From a virus, in the IMG/VR virus record IMGVR_UViG_3300009068_000043, positions 1 to 60,691 of that record: a stretch of DNA of 60,691 nt; one strand, given 5' to 3'. The position numbers and the translations under genes are program-made. A model generated the notes under the pieces. It saw only the letters and a program-made list of their open reading frames with translations, was not told the origin of the DNA and made no database searches. Position 1 is the first letter of the stretch, and each line of letters begins with the position of its first letter. Below are positions 46,977 through 54,757 of this stretch, in pieces.

Positions 46977-49900
46977 ATGGCTATTATTAAAACTCCAGTA
47001 GTGGGTGTTTCACCCTACGACACAACTGCTACTGCACCTATTGTGTTGCGAGCCGATGCAAATGGCAACACAGTATTGGCCAATCCGCCTGTTGCTGCTG
47101 CTGCCGCTGCTGCTGATATTGCTGCAACCAATGCCAATAGTAATGTGTATGTGACTGGTCAAGAAGCGTTAAACAGATTGATTACCACCAACAGCAGTGG
47201 TGTATTTGCAGGTGCCAATGTCACTATCAATCTTGAAGAACAGAATTTTACCACCACCAATCAGGTCACATCAAACACAAACTATCCGTCAGGCAATATC
47301 GGAGAGATACAATTCAATTCAGGTTCCAACAGTTTTGCCAGCAATGCCTATTTCACTTATGCTGACAGCAATATCATAACACCGGGCATTCGCACTGATG
47401 GTTATTTTTATGCCAATGGCACACCATTCACCAGTGGTGGTAATGCGGCAATTGGTAATTTTGTATTCACAGGCGACACAATGTCTATTGCTCATGTCAA
47501 TAGTGCATTAAACATCAAGGGCAACAGCACCGGCAATAATGAAAATTATATCATTATCAATCCAACCAGCGTTGACATCTATGCTTTCAACACCAGCCCT
47601 TACAGCTACGCAGAACTTTATTTAGAGAATAGCAATACTGAAACGCCATATGCTCAGATTATTGTAGATGGAAATTCAACACCTCAACAAACTTGGACCT
47701 TTGACCACAATGGTAATCTCACTGCTCCAGGAAATATTTCTGCTATCAATTTAATAATCAACAGCATTCGCAGTGATGATTCAAGTTTTGTCACAATTGA
47801 AGATGGATTGAATGTTACCTCGGGGTTGATATCTGCTCCAGGAAGTATGTCACTCACTGCTGGTGCTAATACTTGGACCTTGTACGCCAATGGCACCACA
47901 CAGTTTCCTGCTAATGTCATACAGGCACCAGCAGGCAGCCCAATAACCGTTAGAACTACCAACGGCAATACCTATTCTAGACTTGCAGCGGGTGATACCT
48001 TTGCCCAAATTGGATTACAAAATGACACTACTGGTGCATATCAGGCCTGGGCATATGTTGAAACTGACATGGCCAATGTCAATACACCGTCTGCTGTGAT
48101 TATTCTCAAACCCGGTGACACTGGCACCGAAGTGCGTTGGAACTTTGATGCTACTGGTGATATGACTGCTCCGGGCAACATTTCAGCTGTGAATCTTGTG
48201 ATCAACAGCATTCGCAGTGATGATTCTACTTTTGTCACAATTGAAGATGGCTTGAATGTTAATGGAGAAATTTCAGCAACCGGTAACATCACAGGCAATT
48301 ACTTTATTGGTAACGGCTCACAGTTGACTGGCATAATAGCCAACACCGGCAATGTGACCTTCAGAGACGAGATAGTGATAGGCACGGGCACAAGCAATCT
48401 CATTAGTGGATTGTATCTTGCACCCAGCAGTTCCAGCGCAAATGCCAATATGTACTTGCGAGTGCGGGGCAATATCAATGACGAACCCACTCACATACAT
48501 TTTGATACCGGCAACAATGCATACTACAATCAGTTCATCGGCGATGACAACAAATATATACAACTGGCCAACACAGGCAATATTATTATCAACAGCAATG
48601 ATGGTGTGGGCAACTCGGCACAATGGACCTTTGGATCAGCTGGTAAGATCATATTGCCCCAAGGGGCCTCACTGAACGATACCTCAGGTGATAGTGTGGC
48701 ATTTGGATACCGTGCTGGTACCAGTCAAGCCCAACACGCTGTGGCCATTGGTGCCTATGCCGGTAATCTATATCAAGGCGAAGATTCCATTGCCATTGGT
48801 TACCAAGCTGGATATCACGATCAACAGCGCGGTGTGGCCATTGGATATCAAGCTGGTGTTGGTGGAACATTGTACCGAAGTGTAAGCGATGCTCAAGGCG
48901 GATCAGGTCCGGTTACAACTTATTCACCGTCGGCGCCGCCCAATCCCAGCAGATTGTATGTGGCCAGCACAGCCAACATTGTGACCAACCAACGAGTATT
49001 TGGCAACAACATTCAGGCCAACACATTGGTAACAGCCGTATACTCCGGCGAAGACCGAGTTGATATCACTCCGAACTACACAGCAACCATGACTGACGGC
49101 GACCCACTAACATTTGTTGGTGTTGTGATCGGCATCAACGACGCCAGCAACATAATATACCCAATGCGAGTCACTGGGACTAACATTCCTACCAACACAT
49201 TTGTGCAGAGCACAGGATGCAGCGTTGTGACATTGAGTCAGTATCCCACAGCACCGTTGACCGATGGTGCCAGTCTTGTATTCAACATAGGACAAGGTGC
49301 ATATGCCACAGCCGTTGGTTATCGAGCAGGACAAACTTTTCAAGCTGATGGGGCAGTGGCCATTGGTTATTCGGCTGGTCTACAGAATCAAAGCACAAGA
49401 GCAGTGGCCGTTGGTCAGTTTGCTGGTTATAGCAATCAAAGTGCCAATGCGGTGGCTGTGGGCACCAATGCTGGTGAGTTCACTCAAGCTGTGAATGCTG
49501 TGGCCGTGGGCTACAAGGCTGGTTACTCCACACAAGGTTCCCGTGCAGTGGCCATTGGCGAAGATGCTGGTTTTCAAACTCAAGGTGAAGATGCTGTGGC
49601 AGTGGGACAAAAAGCTGGTTTTCAAACTCAAGGCCGCTGGGCTGTGGCCATTGGTAACTCAGCCGGACGCAGCGGTCAACGTGATAAGGCCGTGTCCATT
49701 GGTTACGGTACTGGTGCAGTCAGTCAACAGGATTGGGCAGTGGCCATTGGTGCCAATGCAGCTTCGTACAACCAAGGATACGATGCTGTGGCCATTGGTG
49801 AACTGGCTGGCAATACCTCACAAGGTAACAATTCCATTGCGATTGGTTATCTGTCTGGTTATGACACACAAGGTGCCAACTCAATAGCCATTGGCGCCAT

Positions 49901-50093
49901 GGCAGGCCAAAGTGTTCAAGGCAACAACTCAATCATATTGAATGCCACCGGTGTAGGTCTAAACGCAGCCACAGCCAATACATTCACAGTTAAACCTGTG
50001 CGTGGTGATAGCACAGCCAATTTGACCGGTGCAGGCTTTAAAACAGTTTACTATAATTCAAGCACTGGCGAGTTTGCTTACAGCACCGATTAA
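46977..50093 (+). CDS. Tail-fibre/adhesin with YadA-like head repeats, 1038 aa
   Basis: The N-terminus MAIIKTPVVGVSPYDTTATA is followed by beta-rich fibre sequence with an internal duplication (NSIRSDDSSFVTIEDGLNV at about residues 262 and 414) and the fibre motif NYFIGNGSQLTGI. From about residue 570 come 17-18 copies of a 16-residue repeat (AVAIGYSAGLQNQSTR) that matches the left-handed beta-roll head repeats of YadA-type trimeric adhesins. The array is interrupted after the fourth copy by a ~140-residue insertion. It ends with a C-terminal cap (FTVKPVRGDS...YYNSSTGEFAY). AAAGGGA precedes the ATG. Likely trimeric and surface-exposed on the tail. Confidence 0.88.
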   Translation: MAIIKTPVVGVSPYDTTATAPIVLRADANGNTVLANPPVAAAAAAADIAATNANSNVYVTGQEALNRLITTNSSGVFAGANVTINLEEQNFTTTNQVTSNTNYPSGNIGEIQFNSGSNSFASNAYFTYADSNIITPGIRTDGYFYANGTPFTSGGNAAIGNFVFTGDTMSIAHVNSALNIKGNSTGNNENYIIINPTSVDIYAFNTSPYSYAELYLENSNTETPYAQIIVDGNSTPQQTWTFDHNGNLTAPGNISAINLIINSIRSDDSSFVTIEDGLNVTSGLISAPGSMSLTAGANTWTLYANGTTQFPANVIQAPAGSPITVRTTNGNTYSRLAAGDTFAQIGLQNDTTGAYQAWAYVETDMANVNTPSAVIILKPGDTGTEVRWNFDATGDMTAPGNISAVNLVINSIRSDDSTFVTIEDGLNVNGEISATGNITGNYFIGNGSQLTGIIANTGNVTFRDEIVIGTGTSNLISGLYLAPSSSSANANMYLRVRGNINDEPTHIHFDTGNNAYYNQFIGDDNKYIQLANTGNIIINSNDGVGNSAQWTFGSAGKIILPQGASLNDTSGDSVAFGYRAGTSQAQHAVAIGAYAGNLYQGEDSIAIGYQAGYHDQQRGVAIGYQAGVGGTLYRSVSDAQGGSGPVTTYSPSAPPNPSRLYVASTANIVTNQRVFGNNIQANTLVTAVYSGEDRVDITPNYTATMTDGDPLTFVGVVIGINDASNIIYPMRVTGTNIPTNTFVQSTGCSVVTLSQYPTAPLTDGASLVFNIGQGAYATAVGYRAGQTFQADGAVAIGYSAGLQNQSTRAVAVGQFAGYSNQSANAVAVGTNAGEFTQAVNAVAVGYKAGYSTQGSRAVAIGEDAGFQTQGEDAVAVGQKAGFQTQGRWAVAIGNSAGRSGQRDKAVSIGYGTGAVSQQDWAVAIGANAASYNQGYDAVAIGELAGNTSQGNNSIAIGYLSGYDTQGANSIAIGAMAGQSVQGNNSIILNATGVGLNAATANTFTVKPVRGDSTANLTGAGFKTVYYNSSTGEFAYSTD
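48688..49940 (+). repeat. 48-bp (16-residue) YadA-like repeat array with an insertion
   Basis: About 17-18 in-frame units of the type (A/S)(V/I)A(I/V)G..AG......; four units, then a ~140-codon unrelated insertion (about 48860-49300), then 13-14 more. DNA copies share GTGGCC(A/G)TTGG at each unit start. Confidence 0.85.
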
Positions 50094-50101
50094 AGATAAA
50101 T

Positions 50102-50130
50102 TTGACATTGCCTGGTGATTTCTCTATAAT
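50102..50130 (+). promoter_or_regulatory. Consensus sigma70 promoter placing +1 at the glycosyltransferase ATG
   Basis: TTGACA at 50102-50107, a 17-bp spacer and TATAAT at 50125-50130, both perfect; then TACTAC and ATG. The expected start point coincides with the A of ATG at 50137. No Shine-Dalgarno. It would drive the 50137-53465 operon. Confidence 0.85.
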
Positions 50131-50136
50131 TACTAC

Positions 50137-51066
50137 ATGTCCTTGTATGCCGTCACCACCTATTTCAATTCAGCCAAGTATCAAACCAAATTAAACAATT
50201 ATCGATTGTTTCGTAAACATCTGACTGTGCCACTGATCACTGTGGAACTCAGCTTTGATGGTGAGTTTGAACTTGTGCCCACAGATGCTGATGTCATGGT
50301 ACAACTTCATGGTGGCGCTGTGCTGTGGCAAAAAGAACGGCTGCTGAACGTTGCACTACAACACTTGCCCGAAGACTGTGATACTGTGGCCTGGATTGAT
50401 AATGACGTGCTGTTTGACAGCGATTCATGGGTGACACAAGCGCAACAACAACTCAAAAAATACCAAATGGTGCAGTTGTTTTCTCGCAGTGTGGATCTCA
50501 AGCCTGGTGAAACAGACATCTCAGCTGAACCCGAATACTATGCACAAGGACTCATAGCTCGTATTGAATCCAATGGTATGAGTGCGTTGGAAAGACAAAG
50601 CAAATACAGTTGGGGGCATCCACGACGTGAAGTCATGCCTGGCTTGGCCTGGTGCATACGCAGAGATACTATAGATCAACATGGATTTTATGATGCCATG
50701 ATCATGGGTGCTGCTGATCGCATGTTCTTGCATGCTGCATATGGCAAAATTTCTCAGGTGCCCACCACAGTTCCTATGACCCAGTCACACTTTGCACACT
50801 ACCTGAAGTGGGCTAGCCCATTCTACACCACAGTGCAAGGCAGCGTAGGTTACATTGATCATACCGCATATCATCTCTGGCACGGTGACATACCTAATCG
50901 ACGCTATTGGGATCGTCATGATGCTGTGGTCAAACTGGGATTTGACCCTGTGACAGACATCAAACACGGTGATAACGGTGCCTGGCAGTGGGCCAGCCGT
51001 CGACCTGAATTAGAACATTACTGCATTGACTACTTCCAACAACGCCTGGAGGATGGCCATGCTTGA
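50137..51066 (+). CDS. Glycosyltransferase-like protein, GT-A type, 309 aa
   Basis: The N-terminus MSLYAVTTYFNSAKYQTKLN has the opening strand and substrate loop of family-2-like glycosyltransferases. The acidic metal/nucleotide-sugar motif is in CDTVAWIDNDVLFDSDSW (D-x-D within DND, about residue 87). GHPRREVMPGLAWCIRRDTI and DAMIMGAADRMFLHAAYG resemble the acceptor-side region. The C-terminus (AYHLWHGDIPNRRYWDRHD) is aromatic and His-rich. It is the first gene of a three-gene operon behind a perfect promoter and overlaps the ATP-grasp gene by 8 nt. The substrate is unknown; candidates are a virion protein, the host envelope or DNA. Confidence 0.83.
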   Translation: MSLYAVTTYFNSAKYQTKLNNYRLFRKHLTVPLITVELSFDGEFELVPTDADVMVQLHGGAVLWQKERLLNVALQHLPEDCDTVAWIDNDVLFDSDSWVTQAQQQLKKYQMVQLFSRSVDLKPGETDISAEPEYYAQGLIARIESNGMSALERQSKYSWGHPRREVMPGLAWCIRRDTIDQHGFYDAMIMGAADRMFLHAAYGKISQVPTTVPMTQSHFAHYLKWASPFYTTVQGSVGYIDHTAYHLWHGDIPNRRYWDRHDAVVKLGFDPVTDIKHGDNGAWQWASRRPELEHYCIDYFQQRLEDGHA

Positions 51067-52825
51067 ACTTGGAACGGTTTATTCGGCCTGCGAAGGCAGT
51101 GCTTTGGGGGTACTGGGGCCCATGGCTGTGATGGACATTATTGCTCATGTGCCTGATCAATTTGATCAGGGTATGATGGATGCGGACCTAGATCGTGTGT
51201 TGGGATTTGTGAGTCAGATTCACACCAACGATGTTGAATTACAACTGCTGCATCGCGGCATTGGATTGGCTTGTTTTGTACAAGGCATGAATCGTGTGGT
51301 GGTATCCAATCAATATCAAGTGATCGCAGCTAAAAAGTTAGAATCGGGTGCGGTGTGTTTTCGTGTGGCAGTGAGTGTGACCAATCCCGACGCCACAGCC
51401 ACAGCATTTAAATTTGCCAATGACATCATTGACTTGTATTCACAACCAGCACCGCATGACATAGAGCCTTTGGTAGCCTGGGCAGCAGACCAACTTGATC
51501 GTTATGGGCTGCCGGGGCAAAACCAAGGATTCTTGTTGACCTTGTGTATGAAACGTGCTATGCCCGTGAATCAAATATGGCCGGGCACACACATGGTGGG
51601 CACTGGCAAGTATTCACAGCGAATCAGTAGCACAATGACTCAACGCACATCAGCACAGGCTGTGCTGTATGCCAAAAACAAAATTGCCACAGCTGAACTG
51701 CTGAACTTGGCAGGATTACCGGGCAGTGAACACAAAAGAGTTGCCACCTGGGAACAAACTGTCAAGGCTGCTGAAGAATATGGTTATCCTGTGGTGATCA
51801 AACCTTATGACCGTGACAATGGTCAGGGTGTGTATGCTGGTATCACCACAGTGACAGACTTGCAATATGCCTACACAGAAGTCACAAAGATTGTGCCACA
51901 ATTCCTAGTAGAACGACACTTTGAAGGGGTGGGCCACAGAATTACCATTGTGGATCAAAACATAATCACCGTGACCAAAAAACTGCCAGCTACCCTAACT
52001 GGAGATGGGGTCAGTACCGTGCAACAATTGATCGACGCACAGCAAGGGCCCTCACGATACATCAAACGTCCTGAAGGTGGGGAACCATTTATCTTGATAG
52101 GATCCGCTGTGCCAGCCATGACAGTGGATGACGAAGTGCTGGGCATGCTTACACAACAGTCGCACACACTACACACTGTGCCTGCCGGAGACGAAAAATT
52201 ACTACTACGACGACGAAACAATGCCAGTGCAGGTGGTGTCACTCGTGCCATTGACAAAACCACTGTGCATCCGGACAATCAAGAACTGTGTTTGCGTGCT
52301 GCACGTATCATGGACTTGGACATTGCTGGCATTGATTTGTTGATTCCGGACATCACACAAAGTTGGTTAGAAACTGGCGCATTAATTTGCGAAGTAAATG
52401 CTGTGCCACAGGTGGGATACAATCATGGTATCACACAAATAGTAGATCACATTTTTCAAACTGGTGTGCGTGTGCCTGTACATATGGTCATAGTTGAATC
52501 TTGGAATCGAAGTGATTTACATCTTGCACACGAATTGGCTGCGATCACCAGCAGCAATGCATTCAGTACCAGCACGGGTATCTGGATCAATCACAAGTGC
52601 ATGAGCAGACCTTTTGATAATGGCTTTGCCGCAGCTAGGGCAGTGATATTTGACCAACAAGTTGAATCTGCGGTGTGCATAATGACCAAAACCGAAGTTG
52701 CGGAACTGGGATTGCCGTTGGATCAGTTTGATCAAATCCTGATAGAAAACCCCGATGATGTTGTGAACTGGGTCTCTCCGCACAGCAAGAATATCAAACC
52801 TTTGAAAGTGAATAGAAATGAATAA
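51059..52825 (+). CDS. Cyanophycin-synthetase-like ATP-grasp ligase with truncated Mur-ligase domain, 588 aa
   Basis: Start: of two close ATGs, 51059 is correctly spaced (6 nt) from GGAGG. The N-terminal ~200 residues resemble the CphA N-domain, ending with GTGKYSQRISSTMTQRTSAQ. The ATP-grasp domain (about 205-455) has YPVVIKPYDRDNGQGVYAG (K248, G255-G257), FLVERHFEGVGHRITIVDQ, KKLPATLTGDG, LRRRNNASAGG (from R384), LDIAGIDLL and CEVNAVP (E445, N447). In CphA a Mur-ligase domain follows and adds Arg to poly-Asp; here only ~120 residues remain, and its P-loop (GTNGKT) is replaced by ESWNRSD (480-486). So only the ATP-grasp centre should be active, forming amide bonds from carboxylates. The substrate is unknown. 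It is coupled to neighbours by 8-nt overlaps on both sides. Confidence 0.88.
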   Translation: MLELGTVYSACEGSALGVLGPMAVMDIIAHVPDQFDQGMMDADLDRVLGFVSQIHTNDVELQLLHRGIGLACFVQGMNRVVVSNQYQVIAAKKLESGAVCFRVAVSVTNPDATATAFKFANDIIDLYSQPAPHDIEPLVAWAADQLDRYGLPGQNQGFLLTLCMKRAMPVNQIWPGTHMVGTGKYSQRISSTMTQRTSAQAVLYAKNKIATAELLNLAGLPGSEHKRVATWEQTVKAAEEYGYPVVIKPYDRDNGQGVYAGITTVTDLQYAYTEVTKIVPQFLVERHFEGVGHRITIVDQNIITVTKKLPATLTGDGVSTVQQLIDAQQGPSRYIKRPEGGEPFILIGSAVPAMTVDDEVLGMLTQQSHTLHTVPAGDEKLLLRRRNNASAGGVTRAIDKTTVHPDNQELCLRAARIMDLDIAGIDLLIPDITQSWLETGALICEVNAVPQVGYNHGITQIVDHIFQTGVRVPVHMVIVESWNRSDLHLAHELAAITSSNAFSTSTGIWINHKCMSRPFDNGFAAARAVIFDQQVESAVCIMTKTEVAELGLPLDQFDQILIENPDDVVNWVSPHSKNIKPLKVNRNE

Positions 52826-53465
52826 TATTTGGCTAGAACAAATTGTAGCAAATCCTGAACTCATGAGCATGGGACATGGTCAACAAGCCAAGGACAAAAA
52901 CCTAGGCATGGGCTGGATGTATTATGCTCTGGCACGTATGTATCGCCCTGCCACAGTGATGTGTATTGGATCCTGGCGTGGGTTTGTGCCTATGATGTTT
53001 GCTCGTGGTATACAGGACAATGCACAAGCTGGTACAGTACACTTTGTTGATCCTGGCATGGTAGACGATCATTGGCAATCACCCGAGAGTGTGAGTGAAT
53101 GGTTTGATCACTACGATGTCAACAATATCACACACCACAAGAAAACCACACAAGAGTTTGTGGAGACCAATGTATATCGCAATTTACAAAACATCGACAT
53201 CTTGTTTGTAGATGGGTATCATTCAGCTGAACAAGCACAGTATGACCATGAAGCTTTTGTTAGCAAACTCAGTACCAACAGCATTGTGTTATTTCATGAC
53301 AGTATGAGTAGAAATGCTTCTAAAATTTATGGTGCAGATCGTGTGTACAATTATTCAGTATGCGATTATATTGATCAGTTACGTAGCCGCCCCAACATGC
53401 AAATCATGGACTTTCCGTTTGAAAACGGTGTTACATTAGTTCGCCATCAAATTCCTGGTGTTTAG
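52818..53465 (+). CDS. SAM-dependent methyltransferase-like protein, 215 aa
   Basis: Class I methyltransferase fold of the Methyltransf_24-like kind: VMCIGSWRGFVPMMFARGI in the SAM-binding motif I position, GTVHFVDPGM as the acidic strand 2, IDILFVDGYHSAEQAQYDHE as motif IV, and SIVLFHDS as strand 5. The His-Asp residues in HxxEQ..YD and FHDS are typical of this family. Enzymes of the type often act on sugars, acyl chains or small carriers. It is the third gene of the glycosyltransferase/ATP-grasp operon (ATG inside the previous stop). Its own stop overlaps by two bases the stop of the convergent glycosyltransferase gene, leaving no space for a terminator. Confidence 0.82.
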   Translation: MNNIWLEQIVANPELMSMGHGQQAKDKNLGMGWMYYALARMYRPATVMCIGSWRGFVPMMFARGIQDNAQAGTVHFVDPGMVDDHWQSPESVSEWFDHYDVNNITHHKKTTQEFVETNVYRNLQNIDILFVDGYHSAEQAQYDHEAFVSKLSTNSIVLFHDSMSRNASKIYGADRVYNYSVCDYIDQLRSRPNMQIMDFPFENGVTLVRHQIPGV

Positions 53466-54613
53466 ATCTTAAAAAAGCCCAGGAATTTGTGCATACGGTT
53501 GATCACTGAGTCCCAGTCGCCCATTTTGGGTTGCCGATACAGTCTGGCACTGGGATACCAAGGTGAATCTTCACGCTGTAGTAACCAGCGCCAACAATTG
53601 CCATAAGCATTGAGTGGAATCCAAACAGGACGACCCATGGCTCCAGCCAAGTGTGCATTGGCAGTATCTACTGATATCACAAGATCCAAGTGATGCATGA
53701 GTCCTGCGGTGTCACTAAAATCTTTAATTGTTCCTGGATAACACTCACCACCAGCGGCCGTGATAGCAGCAGATTCTTCTTCAGACGAATCCACAGTTAG
53801 ATTGATCCATTGATGTTCAGGATTGCGACGTATAAGATCAGTTATTTTTTCTATAGGTATGGCTTTGTGATTGTGTATCCAAGAATCTTCACGGCCTCTC
53901 CAGCAAACACCAATCCTCATGCGTTTCTTAACACCTAATCTACTGGTCCATTCTTTCACTTTTTCAGGAGTGGCTGCAATATATTGCAATTGATGTGTGA
54001 TTGTTTCTAATCGCAGCCCAATCACTCGAGGGATACTCATCATAGAAATCCAATAGTCGTATTCACCAAGATCTTCCCCAGGTGCATAGACACCGATGAT
54101 GTGTCCAGCAGGGGATGGAAACAGTGTTTTAACACCGGGACTCAATATCAATTTTATCTTTGCACCAGCTGATAACAGATTGGCAGAAAATCTCAAGAAC
54201 TGAATTTGATCCCCTAATCCTTGTTCCCCTACCAGTAATATAGTTTTGTCTTTGAGATCTTGCCCAGTCCATTCAGGTTTTGGTAATTTTGGTTTGACAC
54301 CAGCCATGTGCTCGTAACGCCAGCGAGCTTCGTAATACTGCCATCCTTTTTCGTAATCACCGGTGATCAAGTATGCCACAGCTAAATTAAACTCGGTTGT
54401 AACGTTTGACGGATCAATATCGTGTGCAGCGTGTAGGAAAGGAATGGCACGGTCCGGGTAACCCATCTCTCTCAACACATTGCCATAGTTGTTAAATGCA
54501 GCACAATTATTGAAGTCTTGTCCAAACATCTCGGCATAGCATTTTAATGCCAGTTCAGGTTGGTGATTTGCGCGATGTTGATTGCCTTGTTCTAGTAGTT
54601 GGTCGATGTTCAT
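53462..54613 (-). CDS. TPR-containing glycosyltransferase, GT9/GT41-like, 383 aa
   Basis: The N-terminal ~105 residues contain two to three tetratricopeptide repeats (LALKCYAEMFGQDFNNCAAF, NNYGNVLREMGYPDRAIPFL, NLAVAYLITGDYEKGWQYYE). The remainder is a GT-B glycosyltransferase domain: TILLVGEQGLGDQIQFLRF near residue 124, RIGVCWRGRE, then VISVDTANAHLAGAMGRPVW and CWRWLLQREDSPWYPSARLY. This architecture is frequent in bacterial and phage protein glycosyltransferases. The frame is open to 54664, but the ATG at 54613 (MNIDQLLEQGNQHRANHQ) follows a TAAATA box by 5 nt and is chosen. It is the only minus-strand gene in this part. Confidence 0.87.
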   Translation of the reverse strand: MNIDQLLEQGNQHRANHQPELALKCYAEMFGQDFNNCAAFNNYGNVLREMGYPDRAIPFLHAAHDIDPSNVTTEFNLAVAYLITGDYEKGWQYYEARWRYEHMAGVKPKLPKPEWTGQDLKDKTILLVGEQGLGDQIQFLRFSANLLSAGAKIKLILSPGVKTLFPSPAGHIIGVYAPGEDLGEYDYWISMMSIPRVIGLRLETITHQLQYIAATPEKVKEWTSRLGVKKRMRIGVCWRGREDSWIHNHKAIPIEKITDLIRRNPEHQWINLTVDSSEEESAAITAAGGECYPGTIKDFSDTAGLMHHLDLVISVDTANAHLAGAMGRPVWIPLNAYGNCWRWLLQREDSPWYPSARLYRQPKMGDWDSVINRMHKFLGFFKI

Positions 54614-54618
54614 ACGGA

Positions 54619-54624
54619 TATTTA
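54619..54624 (-). promoter_or_regulatory. Late-promoter-like TAAATA, 5 nt before the TPR glycosyltransferase
   Basis: Minus-strand ATTAAATATCCGTATG. It has the same spacing as the gp25 element and decides the choice of start codon. Confidence 0.5.
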
Positions 54625-54663
54625 ATAGTACCTGGCATGCCATCAAAAATAAGTGATTGTCCA

Positions 54664-54757
54664 TAAATAAGTGCTGTACGCAATACTGCGTCTTATGCGG
54701 TTACCCTGCCGCGTAGCGACTAGAACTCGCATCGGACTTCTTTAAGGAGAAAAAATC
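54664..54757 (+). promoter_or_regulatory. Late element and folded leader of the 54758 virion gene
   Basis: TAAATA at 54664-54669, then a leader of ~85 nt with hairpins ACGCA/TGCGT (54678-54691) and GCGG/CCGC (54697-54712), and AAGGAG shortly before the ATG. The long, structured leader contrasts with the leaderless genes nearby. Confidence 0.5.

Noticed and set aside
51026-51058. Earlier in-frame starts at 51026 and 51053 for the ATP-grasp gene
   Set aside because: GGAGG (51048-51052) directly abuts 51053 and lies downstream of 51026; only 51059 has workable spacing.
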